64,000 nucleotides of DNA from positions 868,001-932,000 of the forward strand of contig NZ_AP024895.1 in assembly GCF_024347055.1 (NCBI RefSeq). Reading direction: 5' to 3'. Numbering within the stretch: position 1 is the first letter of the stretch; each line of letters begins with the position of its first letter. The translations under genes and the position numbers were made by a program. The notes under the pieces are model-generated. The model worked only from the letters and a program-made list of their open reading frames with translations. It had not been told where the DNA came from and ran no database searches. Shown piece by piece: positions 8,776 to 17,750 of the stretch. The DNA is from Vibrio porteresiae DSM 19223 (GTDB lineage Bacteria > Pseudomonadota > Gammaproteobacteria > Enterobacterales > Vibrionaceae).

Positions 8776-9909
8776 TTAGCCCAGTAAGCTTAATGCCGCC
8801 TGCGGTAACTGTTTCGCCTGTGCCAAAATAGAGCTTGAGGCTTGTGACATGATTTGCGATTTGGTCATCTCAGTGGTTTCTTTGGCGTAGTCGGTATCCA
8901 TAATACGGCCATTAGAAGCTGCGATGCTCTCATTGACTTTGTCTAAGTTGCTGATCGTGTGCTCAAAACGGTTTTGCAGAGCGCCTAAATAGGAACGTTG
9001 GTCATCCACATATTTCATCGCTGAGTCGATAATACCAATCGCTTGCTGTGAACCACCAACGGTAGACACATCCACATCATTGACGGTCTGTTCTTTTGCA
9101 TCGGCAAATTTCAATTCATCGGCTAAGCTACCGCTCACGCTAAGTTCACCATGTACTTTGCTATTACCCGCAAACAGTTGGAGATGGCCTTTCTGATCAA
9201 CAGAGGCTTGAACCTTGTCAGTTTGACCATTGATATAAGTGGCTAACTCTTCAATGTTATCCCCAGTTTTGGCATTGATTTCAATGGTTTTCTGTTCACC
9301 ATCTTTAGAGGTAAAACCCAATTTTAATTGGTTGTTGTCTGCGGAGACTTTCCATGACGCATCCGCTGCTGTTTGGGCTTGCTTGGTTTTGCCACCCATC
9401 ATTTTATCGTCGCTACGCATGCTGCTTAAGTGCAGATGCACGGCCGCACCACCATCGTTACCAATTTGGAACGATTTGGTGCCGTAAGTGCCATTAAGCA
9501 GCATTTTGCCGCCAAAAGAGGTGGTATCTGCTACGCGGTTAATCTCTTCATTGATCGAAGAAACTTCTTGTTGAATCGTTTCGCGGTCATCATCACTGTT
9601 CACACCATTGGATGATTGCAGAGCTAGGTCACGCATACGTTGTAGTAGCTGTGACGTTTCCTTCATTGAGCCTTCTGCGGTTTGCGCTACGGAAATTCCA
9701 TTATTGGCATTTTGTACCGCCATATCTAAACCGCGGCTTTGCGCAGTCAAACGGTTGGAGAGTTGCAATCCGGCTGCATCATCGGTCGCGCTGTTTATTT
9801 TTGAGCCAGACGCTAAACGATTCATCGATGACTGCTGGCTTTGGGAGGTTTTCCCTAAATAGTTTTGCGCATTGAGCGCGGCAACGTTGGTTCGAATACT
9901 GATGGTCAC
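8776..9909 (-). CDS. Flagellin (first of four, leftward)
   Basis: A 377-residue filament subunit with a conserved N-terminal D0/D1 domain (about 1-140), a variable middle, and a C-terminal D1/D0 domain ending QAALSLLG. It is the most diverged of the four at the N-terminus: [17 protein letters not shown] and [12 protein letters not shown] replace the [12 protein letters not shown] of the others. The start is GTG at 9909, with a weak or distant ribosome site (GGGAG 12 bases away), which suggests lower translation. A sigma-28 promoter precedes it. Vibrio flagellin names are not safely assignable from sequence alone. Confidence 0.93.
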   Translation of the reverse strand: MTISIRTNVAALNAQNYLGKTSQSQQSSMNRLASGSKINSATDDAAGLQLSNRLTAQSRGLDMAVQNANNGISVAQTAEGSMKETSQLLQRMRDLALQSSNGVNSDDDRETIQQEVSSINEEINRVADTTSFGGKMLLNGTYGTKSFQIGNDGGAAVHLHLSSMRSDDKMMGGKTKQAQTAADASWKVSADNNQLKLGFTSKDGEQKTIEINAKTGDNIEELATYINGQTDKVQASVDQKGHLQLFAGNSKVHGELSVSGSLADELKFADAKEQTVNDVDVSTVGGSQQAIGIIDSAMKYVDDQRSYLGALQNRFEHTISNLDKVNESIAASNGRIMDTDYAKETTEMTKSQIMSQASSSILAQAKQLPQAALSLLG

Positions 9910-10007
9910 TTCTACAACTACTCCCTAATTTTCACCGCGGTTACTTGGTTGAAAATTGAACTATCATCACAATTTGGTGTGTAACGTATGACATACGAAT
10001 AATAGGA

Positions 10008-10034
10008 GTAACGGAAGCGAATAAAAAAACTTTA
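10008..10034 (-). promoter_or_regulatory. Sigma-28 (FliA) promoter of leftward flagellin
   Basis: On the minus strand, TAAA (10034-10031), 15 bases, then TCCGTTAC (10015-10008). This matches TAAA-N15-GCCGATAA of FliA closely and shares the CCGTTA form seen in front of two other flagellins here. Confidence 0.8.
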
Positions 10035-10369
10035 GAGAATTTTGAAGAAAAATCACAAAAAGTGTTTAATTGGTTATGTTTTGTTCTGTTTATCATTTTT
10101 GAATCAATTATTTCAATCAGTTATAAGAATAAAAACTGAAATCTATATGGAATTAATAAGCGACTAATTGCATTTATTGACGAGTATTAGAGATTACTTT
10201 AGTTAGTTTTATCTAATTTAGCGTTTCAATTGCTCATATTGTTAACTTTTCCATTTTTATCTCTCTATCACTATGTTTTTGTTTCATAAATTTTTTCTAT
10301 TGATTAAAAAGTAATCATGTTTTGGGTTTGGGCATTACGATAGCAGTAAAAAAGTGACACATCTTTTGT

Positions 10370-10396
10370 TAAAGAAATTTCTCAACTGAACGATAA
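10370..10396 (+). promoter_or_regulatory. Sigma-28 (FliA) promoter of second flagellin
   Basis: TAAA (10370-10373), 15 bases, AACGATAA (10389-10396). It differs from the consensus -10 GCCGATAA at the first two bases only. Confidence 0.75.
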
Positions 10397-10437
10397 AAAG
10401 GCACCAGTGTAACTTTTCTTAAAGTGCGGGGTAGCTT

Positions 10438-11571
10438 ATGGCCATTACGGTGAATACCAATGTGTCAGCGTTAGTCGCACAAAGACATCTGGCGTCTGCT
10501 TCCGAGTTATTGAATCAGTCGTTAGAGCGTCTGTCATCTGGTAGCCGAATAAACAGTGCGAAAGATGATGCGGCTGGGCTGCAGATATCCAACCGTCTTG
10601 AAACACAGATGAGTGGGCTTGATGTAGCAGTAAGAAATGCGAATGACGGCATCTCGATCATGCAAACGGCAGAAGGGGCGATGAAAGAGTCGACTAACCT
10701 GTTGCAACGTATGCGCGACTTATCGTTACAAGCAGCGAATGGTTCTAACAGTCGATCGGATCGGCAATCTCTACAAGAAGAGATGACGGCTCTGAACGAT
10801 GAAATGAACCGAATAGCTGAAACCACCTCTTTCGGTGGCAGAAAGCTGTTAAATGGAAGTTTTGGAGCACCTTCTTTTCAGATAGGTGCCAGTGGCGGCG
10901 AGGCGGTTCAAATTCCTCTTAGTAATATGCGGACTGATACCATCGATATGGGGGGATTCAGTTACGTAGCGAACCAAGAGGCTAATAAAGATTGGACCGT
11001 GAGGCAGGGTAATAATCAGCTGGTCATCCATTATACCGATGCTAAAGGGCAGCAGCAGTCAATCAATATCAGTGCTAAAGCGGGCGACGATATTGAGGAG
11101 CTTGCCACTTTCATCAATGGCCAGACCGATAAAATCTCAGCTTCAGTGAACGAGCATGGCCAACTGCAGATCTATATGGCAGGAAAAGAGACGGCAGGTA
11201 CTTTGTCCTTTAGTGGCAGCCTGGCGGATCAACTCCACATAGGGCTGAAAGGTTATGAGTCGGTCAATAACCTCGATATTACTTCGGTCGGGGGCGCACA
11301 GAGAGCTGTGTCTGTTTTGGATACTGCTTTGAAGTATGTGGACAGCAACCGAGCAGGAGTTGGGGCATTACAGAATCGTTTTAATCATGCCATTAGTAAC
11401 TTGGATAACATCCACGAGAATTTGGCGGCGTCTAACAGCCGGATCAAAGATACGGATTACGCGAAAGAAACGACCAAGCTGATAAAGCAACAAATCCTGC
11501 AGCAAGTCGGTACTTCAGTGCTGGCGCAAGCGAAGAGACAACCGAATTTGGTGGTCGCGCTACTGAGGTAA
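10438..11571 (+). CDS. Flagellin with divergent C-terminus (second of four)
   Basis: A 377-residue flagellin with conserved D0/D1 ends and [20 protein letters not shown]. Its last residues read [10 protein letters not shown] rather than the [16 protein letters not shown] of the other three. The N-terminal helix also differs ([14 protein letters not shown]). The C-terminal helix takes part in FliS binding, export and packing, so this may be a minor or specialised subunit. The ribosome site is weak (GCGGGG), and the transcript leader is short with no GGA motifs. It has its own sigma-28 promoter and a downstream hairpin. Confidence 0.92.
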   Translation: MAITVNTNVSALVAQRHLASASELLNQSLERLSSGSRINSAKDDAAGLQISNRLETQMSGLDVAVRNANDGISIMQTAEGAMKESTNLLQRMRDLSLQAANGSNSRSDRQSLQEEMTALNDEMNRIAETTSFGGRKLLNGSFGAPSFQIGASGGEAVQIPLSNMRTDTIDMGGFSYVANQEANKDWTVRQGNNQLVIHYTDAKGQQQSINISAKAGDDIEELATFINGQTDKISASVNEHGQLQIYMAGKETAGTLSFSGSLADQLHIGLKGYESVNNLDITSVGGAQRAVSVLDTALKYVDSNRAGVGALQNRFNHAISNLDNIHENLAASNSRIKDTDYAKETTKLIKQQILQQVGTSVLAQAKRQPNLVVALLR

Positions 11572-11576
11572 AAGAA

Positions 11577-11612
11577 AAAGCCCTATGTATCGACAGCCGG
11601 TGCATAGGCTTT
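11577..11612 (+). terminator. Hairpin after second flagellin
   Basis: AAAGCC-TATG and CATA-GGCTTT pair with one bulged C and a 15-base loop. The U-tract is poor, so termination may be partial. Confidence 0.5.
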
Positions 11613-11702
11613 AGAAAAAAGTAAAAAATAGCGTGAATTTTGGTGTCGAAATCACGTTTGAATTTTAGGAAAAACTTTTTTAGAGATTTTTTTAAAAAAG
11701 AT

Positions 11703-11729
11703 TAAAGGTTCTGAAATTCATGCCGTTAC
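11703..11729 (+). promoter_or_regulatory. Sigma-28 (FliA) promoter of third flagellin
   Basis: TAAA (11703-11706), 15 bases, GCCGTTAC (11722-11729). Transcription would start near 11736, giving a leader of about 76 bases. Confidence 0.85.
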
Positions 11730-11757
11730 AGTAGGTAACTTTGAGAGAACTGCTTGG

Positions 11758-11803
11758 TTTTCCGAGACGTCGGAAACCGGAAACATCGGAAAACTAATTG
11801 GAG
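11758..11803 (+). promoter_or_regulatory. Flagellin leader with repeated CGGAAA and alternative hairpins
   Basis: The leader contains CGGAAAC at 11771 and 11778 and CGGAAAA at 11787, then the ribosome site TTGGAGA. TTTTCCGA (11758-11765) can pair either with the first repeat (TCGGAAA from 11770) or, without mismatch, with the third (TCGGAAAA, 11786-11793). Repeated GGA motifs close to a ribosome site resemble CsrA/RsmA targets; that function is inference. Confidence 0.5.
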
Positions 11804-11811
11804 ATATCATC

Positions 11812-12945
11812 ATGGCAGTGAATGTAAACACTAACGTATCAGCAATGACAGCACAACGTTACCTGAACCAAGCGAGCAGCGCACAACAAACAGCGATGGA
11901 ACGTCTTTCTTCAGGCTACAAAATTAACAGTGCAAAAGATGACGCTGCTGGTCTACAAATTTCAAACCGTTTGACTGTACAAAGCCGCGGCTTGGATGTC
12001 GCAGTGCGTAACGCCAATGACGGTATTTCAGTAGCGCAAACCGCTGAAGGTGCAATGAATGAAACAACAAACATTCTGCAACGTATGCGTGACTTGTCAC
12101 TACAATCTGCTAACGGCTCAAACTCTAAAGCTGACCGTCAATCTATCCAAGAGGAAGTGACAGCGCTAAACGACGAGTTGAACCGTGTTGCTGAAACCAC
12201 TTCATTCGGTGGTAACAAGCTGCTAAACGGCACTTACGGTACTAAAGCGTTCCAAATCGGCGCAGACAACGGTGAAGCTGTGATGCTAAACCTAAAAGAT
12301 ATGCGCAGTGATAACTCACAAATGGGTGGTACTGCTTACCACGCAACGAACGGTAAAGACAAAAACTGGTCAGTAAAAGACGGTGCAAATGATTTAACCA
12401 TCAACTTGACTGACAAAGATGGCAATGCGCAAGCAATCAACATCAAAGCCAAAGCAGGCGATGACGTAGAAGAGCTAGCCACTTACATCAACGGTCAAAC
12501 AGACCTAGTAAAAGCGTCTGTAGACGAAGATGGTAAACTGCAAATGTTTGCTGGCAGCAACAAAGTGAAAGGCGATGTTAGCTTCTCTGGTAGCTTGGCA
12601 GGTGAGCTAGGCTTCAAAGAAGGCAAAAAAGTAACGGTTGATGACATTAACGTAACTAGCGTTGGTGGTTCACAAGAAGCCGTAGGTGTTATCGATGCAG
12701 CGCTAAAATACGTAGACGCGCAACGTGCAAACCTAGGTGCTTTCCAAAACCGCTTTGGCCATGCCATCAGCAACTTGGATAACATCAACGAAAACGTTAA
12801 CGCTTCTCGCAGCCGTATTCGTGATACTGACTTCGCTAAAGAGACAACTGCACTGACAAAATCACAAATTTTGTCTCAAGCTTCAAGTTCAATCTTGGCG
12901 CAAGCAAAACAGGCTCCTCAAGCAGCATTGAGCCTACTAGGCTAA
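11812..12945 (+). CDS. Flagellin (third of four)
   Basis: A 377-residue flagellin with standard ends ([19 protein letters not shown] at the N-terminus, [10 protein letters not shown] at the C-terminus). The codon choice is conspicuously uniform and the gene has a strong promoter, a structured leader, a good ribosome site (TTGGAGA) and a strong terminator. Together these suggest a highly expressed, possibly major, subunit. The variable middle (about residues 170-280) carries the Vibrio flagellin insert. It is closest to the fourth flagellin in this window. Confidence 0.95.
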
Positions 12946-12973
12946 CCTTCTTAGGTCCTGCAAATCCCATCAC

Positions 12974-13000
12974 AAAATCCAGCTTCGGCTGGATTTTTTA
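12974..13000 (+). terminator. Intrinsic terminator after third flagellin
   Basis: AAAATCCAGC-TTCG-GCTGGATTTTTT: a 10-bp stem with a stable TTCG tetraloop and a U-tract. Confidence 0.93.
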
Positions 13001-13064
13001 TTGCATCAAATCTGGATGCGCTTCACATTTTGATTACATGTCTGTTAATTGATCACTTTTTCTC

Positions 13065-13091
13065 TAAAGGATATTTAGATTGGGCCGTTAA
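13065..13091 (+). promoter_or_regulatory. Sigma-28 (FliA) promoter of fourth flagellin
   Basis: TAAA (13065-13068), 15 bases, GCCGTTAA (13084-13091); one base from GCCGATAA in the -10. Confidence 0.87.
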
Positions 13092-13172
13092 CCAATACGA
13101 GAGAAATGAGATGTGCCGGAGAGAGGTGAGAGACTCGATGGTGCATCTAACTATCCGCCAAAGGAGATCAAT

Positions 13173-14303
13173 ATGGCAATTAACGTAAACACGAACGTGG
13201 CTGCGATGACTGCTCAGAGGTATTTAAATAACTCTGCAGATAGTACTCAAAAGTCCATGGAGCGGTTGTCATCTGGGTATCGTATTAACAGTGCGAAAGA
13301 TGATGCTGCAGGGTTACAGATTTCCAACCGTTTGACTTCACAAAGTCGTGGTTTGGATATGGCTGTAAAAAACGCGAACGATGGTATTTCCATTGCTCAA
13401 ACCGCTGAGGGAGCAATGAATGAAAGTACCAACATTCTTCAACGTATGCGTGATTTGGCGTTGCAATCGTCCAACGGTTCGAACTCCAGTTCAGAACGTG
13501 GTGCGATTCAAGAAGAAGTTTCTGCGTTAAATGATGAATTAAACCGTATTGCTGAAACTACCTCATTTGGTGGTAACAGACTGCTTAACGGTAAATTCGG
13601 CACTAAATCATTCCAGATCGGTGCTGATTCTGGTGAAGCAGTACAACTGCGTATGGGTGATCTCCGCTCGGATAACATCGAGATGGGTGGCCGTGCGTAC
13701 CATACCCAAGAGGGTAAAAGTTCAAGTTGGAAAGTGGGCGATGCTCGTGAGCTCACCTTTAGCTACACTGATAAAGAAGGTGAAGCGAAAAACGTCTCTA
13801 TTAAGGCGAAGAAAGGTGATGACTTAGAAGAGCTAGCCACATTCATTAATGGTCAGAGTGATGACATTAATGCGTCTGTCGGTGAAAACGGCAAGATGCA
13901 AATTTTTGCCTCATCACAAAAAGTACAAGGTGATGTGACCATTGGTGGCGATCTAGGTGGTGAGCTTGGCTTTGACCAAGGTCGTGATGTGACCGTTAAG
14001 AATATTGACGTGTCTACCATCGGCGGCTCTCAAGAAGCGGTCGCGGTACTTGATAGTGCCTTGAAGGCGGTGGATAGCCATCGTGCTTCATTGGGGGCGT
14101 TCCAAAACCGTTTTGGCCATGCGATCAGCAACCTTGATAACATCAATGAGAACGTTAACGCTTCTCGTAGTCGCATCAAAGATACTGATTACGCTAAAGA
14201 AACGACAGCTTTGACTAAGGCACAGATTTTGCAACAAGCAAGTACATCTGTGTTAGCACAGGCGAAGCAGTCACCATCTGCGGCTCTAAGTCTGCTGGGG
14301 TAA
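13173..14303 (+). CDS. Flagellin (fourth of four, next to flaG)
   Basis: A 376-residue flagellin with standard D0/D1 ends ([29 protein letters not shown]). The ATG at 13173 is chosen because AAGGAG lies just upstream; the frame extends to 13113 but that adds 20 non-flagellin residues. Its own sigma-28 promoter ends at 13091. The stop codon sits in the loop of a strong hairpin. It is immediately upstream of flaG, the position held by flaA in several Vibrio species, but I leave the symbol open. Confidence 0.94.
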   Translation: MAINVNTNVAAMTAQRYLNNSADSTQKSMERLSSGYRINSAKDDAAGLQISNRLTSQSRGLDMAVKNANDGISIAQTAEGAMNESTNILQRMRDLALQSSNGSNSSSERGAIQEEVSALNDELNRIAETTSFGGNRLLNGKFGTKSFQIGADSGEAVQLRMGDLRSDNIEMGGRAYHTQEGKSSSWKVGDARELTFSYTDKEGEAKNVSIKAKKGDDLEELATFINGQSDDINASVGENGKMQIFASSQKVQGDVTIGGDLGGELGFDQGRDVTVKNIDVSTIGGSQEAVAVLDSALKAVDSHRASLGAFQNRFGHAISNLDNINENVNASRSRIKDTDYAKETTALTKAQILQQASTSVLAQAKQSPSAALSLLG

Positions 14304-14312
14304 TCCCCGCAG
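14292..14312 (+). other. Hairpin enclosing the flagellin stop codon
   Basis: CTGC-(T)-GGGG pairs with CCCC-GCAG; the four-base loop TAAT contains the stop codon at 14301-14303. It is GC-rich but lacks a proper U-tract, so it may be a weak terminator or an mRNA-end stabiliser. A second inverted repeat, ATAGGTG (14328-14334) with CACCTAT (14354-14360), lies between it and flaG. Confidence 0.6.
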
Positions 14313-14380
14313 GCTTATTTGGGCTTAATAGGTGGCGTAGTAGGATCTTTAGTCACCTATAAGGTGGAAGGGAGATTGTT

Positions 14381-14833
14381 ATGGAAGTACCATCCTACGC
14401 ATCGAACATCCAGCCTTACGGCTCACAAAATGGCATTAAACTTGCTTCTGAAAACGACAGCGTGAAAAGCGTTTCGAATTCGAAGGAAGATAGACCAACT
14501 GTCACTCGATCTGTGGATCGTGTCTCTGAGCAGGTAAAAGAGAGCCGACAGCGTGCTGTAGACGCGACCAATGAGATGGTCCGTAAACGGGATCAGCTTA
14601 ATGAAGAGCAGCGCGCTAAGGTGGTAGAGCAGATGAATGATTTCGTAAACTCTATCAACAAAGGACTCTCGTTTAGATTAGATCAAGAGTCGGGACGGGA
14701 AGTTGTGACGATTTATGAAGCCTCTACGGGCGACGTCATTCGTCAAATTCCGGAAGAAGAAATGCTTGAAGTTTTACGCCGCTTAGCGAAAGAGCAGGAC
14801 CATAGGTCCGGCTTATTTAACGCGAAAGTGTAA
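14381..14833 (+). CDS. flaG: Flagellar protein FlaG
   Basis: A 150-residue protein with the conserved C-terminal FlaG domain (about 75-145), including FRLDQESGREVVTIYEASTG and IPEEEMLEVLRRLA. The N-terminal half is charged and probably disordered. FlaG proteins influence filament length in polar flagella; their exact place is unsettled. GGGAG precedes the ATG. It is the first gene of flaG-fliD-flaI-fliS, spaced 20, 1 and 11 bases apart. Confidence 0.92.
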   Translation: MEVPSYASNIQPYGSQNGIKLASENDSVKSVSNSKEDRPTVTRSVDRVSEQVKESRQRAVDATNEMVRKRDQLNEEQRAKVVEQMNDFVNSINKGLSFRLDQESGREVVTIYEASTGDVIRQIPEEEMLEVLRRLAKEQDHRSGLFNAKV

Positions 14834-14853
14834 CGTTTTTTTGAGGTGATTGG

Positions 14854-16872
14854 ATGAGTGTCGGCCCTCTGGGTATGAATTCTGGCATGGATATTAATTC
14901 CATGGTGAAAAAGATTGTGGAATCGGAGCGTACGCCTAAACAGCAACGCATCGATAGCGATCGTACCAAGGTCAGTGCCAGTATCAGTGCTTATGGTCGC
15001 CTCAGAGAGTCGTTAGATACGATGAAAAATCTGATGGTCAACTTTAGGCAAAACGAAGTGTTTGCCGCACGTAAAGTTGAAACATCCGATGACAAAGCCG
15101 TATCTGCGACGGCAACCACCGATGCCATCGCTGGCAAGTACTCAGTCGATGTGTTGCAGCTTGCCCAAAGCCATAAGTTGGCGTCAAATCCCTTTGACGA
15201 CCATCAGCGGTTTGGTCCGGGCAAGCTGCATATTTCATTAGGGAATCGATCGTTTGATGTCGATGTCTCCTCATACTCAAATTTGACGGACGTAGTACGG
15301 GGAATTAATGGTAGCGATTCGAACCCTGGGGTTCGTGCTGCCATTATTAAAGACTCTGATGGTCCGCGCTTAATCCTTGCGTCTAACCAGACGGGTGAAG
15401 AGCAGCGTATTGGTGTTTCGGTCGAGGCTCCTGCAGGGGATGCCCTCAAAAATCTCGAGTTCAAAACTTTAGAAGATCGAGTTAAAGATCTTGAAAAAGC
15501 TCGGGCAGCAGCCCAACAAATTATTAATCCACTGACACCTGAGCAGCAAAAAATTGCCGCTAAGGTGGCAGAGAAGATCGAAAATGCTGCACGCATTGTC
15601 GATAAAGATGTCGCAGACCAAATTGAAAAGGCCGCGCAAACCGCCCAGTCTGCAGATAGCAACTTAGCTGACCCAATCAAAACCGCTCAAGGCGATGGTC
15701 AAACGGATTCCGCGGTAAAAGCTGCGGCTAATGCTGGTAGCAATGTGAATCAGTATGTTCGTCCTCAAGATCGTATTCCTGGCTGGACGGAAACCGCGTC
15801 TGGCACTTTGCTCGATTCTTATGAAGATCCTCAACCAGAGCTTGATGACAAAGCGCAAGCAAAGTCTAAAGATGTTCCCGGCTGGTCTAATACCGCATCC
15901 GGTTCTCTGTATGACTCTTATGTCACACCTGAAGAGGCAAAAACTAAGCTTAAAAATATCCTTAAGCAGGAACAGCAACAGATAGAGGATGCGGTAAAGA
16001 GCGGCAAAATCACGCCGGAGCAGGCAAAAGAGCAAGAGCGTGCCAAATTGAGTCCAGAAGAAAGGGCTTATTTGGAAAGTGTTGAAAAAACCCAAGCGGC
16101 ATTAAAAGCAGCACAAGACTCTTTTGATCACTATAACGGCATGACTCAAGTTCAGGCTGCGCAAGATTCCGAAGTGATTTTGGATGGCGTGGCGAAATTG
16201 AGTAGCAAAAACAACATCATTGAAGATGCGATTGAAGGGGTGGATTTGACCTTAAAGGCCAAAACTGACCCTAAGCAAAAACCAGCGGACATTGACGTTG
16301 AGTACGACCGCAATACGGTACGAGATTACATTGAAAAATTCGTCAATTCCTACAACCAGTTTTATCAAGTTAGCCAAGCGTTAGGCGGTGTTGATCCCAC
16401 TACGGGACAAGCTGGACCATTGGCTGGCGATAGCATTACACGTAGCGCTGATGCGCGTTTAAAAGCCGTTTTTTCGCAACCTGTTTCCGATGCTTCCAGT
16501 GATATGAATTCGTTAACATCGCTGGGTATCACGACCACACGGCAAGGTAATTTGGAAATCAATGACGACTTATTAAATCGTCAGTTGAATAACAATTTTG
16601 ACAAGCTGGGTGAGTTTTTTGGTGGGCGAGATGGCTTTGCCAAACGAATTGAAGATGCCATTCAGAGTATGACGGGTGTCACTGGTGCAATTCGTACCCG
16701 AGAAAGAAGTTTATCTGAGCAGACGCGTCGTCTGCAGGAAGACCAAACCACACTGGATCGCCGTATGGGAGATTTGGAAAAACGCACTCAATCTAAATTT
16801 GAGGCGATGCAGGATGCGACCAGTAAAATGCATTCGCAACTCGCCGGCATGATGAACGCGTTAGGTCAGTGA
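14854..16872 (+). CDS. fliD: Flagellar filament cap protein FliD (HAP2)
   Basis: A 672-residue cap protein that assists flagellin folding at the filament tip. The N-terminal FliD domain (about 8-110) and C-terminal domain (about 425-665, with terminal coiled coil) are standard. The protein is about 200 residues longer than E. coli FliD because of an Ala/Glu/Lys-rich central insert (about 205-430). This insert contains a duplicated 15-residue motif, PGWxxTASGxLxDSY, encoded at 15778-15822 and 15877-15921. TTGAGGTGATTGG precedes the ATG. Long FliD proteins are usual in Vibrio. Confidence 0.94.
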   Translation: MSVGPLGMNSGMDINSMVKKIVESERTPKQQRIDSDRTKVSASISAYGRLRESLDTMKNLMVNFRQNEVFAARKVETSDDKAVSATATTDAIAGKYSVDVLQLAQSHKLASNPFDDHQRFGPGKLHISLGNRSFDVDVSSYSNLTDVVRGINGSDSNPGVRAAIIKDSDGPRLILASNQTGEEQRIGVSVEAPAGDALKNLEFKTLEDRVKDLEKARAAAQQIINPLTPEQQKIAAKVAEKIENAARIVDKDVADQIEKAAQTAQSADSNLADPIKTAQGDGQTDSAVKAAANAGSNVNQYVRPQDRIPGWTETASGTLLDSYEDPQPELDDKAQAKSKDVPGWSNTASGSLYDSYVTPEEAKTKLKNILKQEQQQIEDAVKSGKITPEQAKEQERAKLSPEERAYLESVEKTQAALKAAQDSFDHYNGMTQVQAAQDSEVILDGVAKLSSKNNIIEDAIEGVDLTLKAKTDPKQKPADIDVEYDRNTVRDYIEKFVNSYNQFYQVSQALGGVDPTTGQAGPLAGDSITRSADARLKAVFSQPVSDASSDMNSLTSLGITTTRQGNLEINDDLLNRQLNNNFDKLGEFFGGRDGFAKRIEDAIQSMTGVTGAIRTRERSLSEQTRRLQEDQTTLDRRMGDLEKRTQSKFEAMQDATSKMHSQLAGMMNALGQ

Positions 16873-16873
16873 G

Positions 16874-17179
16874 ATGAGTGAATTACTGCAACAGTTATGT
16901 GACTTAGATCACCTTATAGAACAAAGTCTGTCAGTCAAGGACATTCAGGCTGAAGAAATTGTCAGTATGGTCGATAAGAGGGAACAGTTATTGCAGAATT
17001 TACTTTCCTACGTGGCTGACCATCCACAGTTTGCCGCTACGCCCGAATGGCGTGATGCAATAAACCATACACAACATCTTGCTGGACTCATGCAGTCAAA
17101 GACCATGGCAATAGGTCAAGAGCTTAAGAAATATCGCCATGGACATAAGTCAGTCCAGCAATACAAAAAGTTTTTATAA
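16874..17179 (+). CDS. flaI: FliT-like export chaperone FlaI
   Basis: A 101-residue, mostly helical acidic/charged protein in the position of Vibrio flaI, between fliD and fliS. By analogy with FliT it should bind FliD before export; the sequence similarity to FliT is weak, so the role is inferred from size, helicity and place. The ATG begins one base after the fliD stop, indicating translational coupling. Confidence 0.8.
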   Translation: MSELLQQLCDLDHLIEQSLSVKDIQAEEIVSMVDKREQLLQNLLSYVADHPQFAATPEWRDAINHTQHLAGLMQSKTMAIGQELKKYRHGHKSVQQYKKFL

Positions 17180-17190
17180 AGAGGAAGACT

Positions 17191-17601
17191 ATGCGTGGTT
17201 CTTTACAGGCGTACAAAAAAGTATCAGTGGATAGCCAGCTAAGCGCGGCCTCACCGCATAAAGTCGTTCAAATGCTGATGGCAGGTGCCATCGAACGCCT
17301 TATCCAAGGCAAAGCAGCGATGCAAGCGGGAAACATTCCTGTGAAAGGGGAACGTTTAGGTAAAGCTCTGGATATCATCATTAGCTTGCGTGGTTGTTTG
17401 TCGATGGAAGATGGCGGTGATATTGCGAAAAACTTAGATCAACTCTACGAATTTATGATTGGTCAAATCACCATTGCGAACCAACAAAACAATCCACAAC
17501 CGTTAGATGATGTGATCGACATTGTGCGTGAAATTAAATCCGCATGGGATCAAATTCCGGCTGAGTTCCATAATTTGACGGCTCAACAAGTCGGTATTTA
17601 A
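17191..17601 (+). CDS. fliS: Flagellin export chaperone FliS
   Basis: A 136-residue four-helix chaperone that binds the C-terminal D0 segment of flagellin and prevents premature polymerisation. Typical features are the N-terminal LQAYKKVSVDSQLSAASPHK and VVQMLMAGAIERL. AAGAGGAAG precedes the ATG. It closes the flaG operon and is followed by a terminator. Confidence 0.95.
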   Translation: MRGSLQAYKKVSVDSQLSAASPHKVVQMLMAGAIERLIQGKAAMQAGNIPVKGERLGKALDIIISLRGCLSMEDGGDIAKNLDQLYEFMIGQITIANQQNNPQPLDDVIDIVREIKSAWDQIPAEFHNLTAQQVGI

Positions 17602-17678
17602 AAGATTATCAAAAAGATTCAAGCAATATCACATCCGCTAATTGCTTGGTTGCCTTATTTTTTTTATCAAATACAATG

Positions 17679-17709
17679 AAAGCCACGAAGTAGCCACGTG
17701 GCTTTTTTT
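17679..17709 (+). terminator. Intrinsic terminator after fliS
   Basis: AAAGCCACG (17679-17687) pairs with CGTGGCTTT (17697-17705), followed by a run of T. It separates the flaG operon from flrA. Confidence 0.9.
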
Positions 17710-17750
17710 GTTGCTGTTTTTTTATTATTGACTATCGTTTAATCAAGATG

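Larger units (their letters stand above)
9910..10437. other. AT-rich divergent flagellin intergenic region
   Basis: 528 bases between divergent flagellins with no gene. It holds a leftward sigma-28 promoter (10008-10034) and a rightward one (10370-10396). A perfect CGTATG-A-CATACG palindrome (9985-9997) lies at the probable leftward transcript start. The remaining roughly 330 bases are strongly AT-rich with no structure I can name; such DNA is a plausible H-NS target, which is inference. Confidence 0.6.

Noticed and set aside
14303..14380. Sigma-54 promoter before flaG
   Set aside because: TGGCG at 14333 lacks the GC at the correct spacing.
15204..16095. Long antisense frames inside fliD
   Set aside because: They are by-products of the biased codon use of fliD; no start signals and no recognisable protein.
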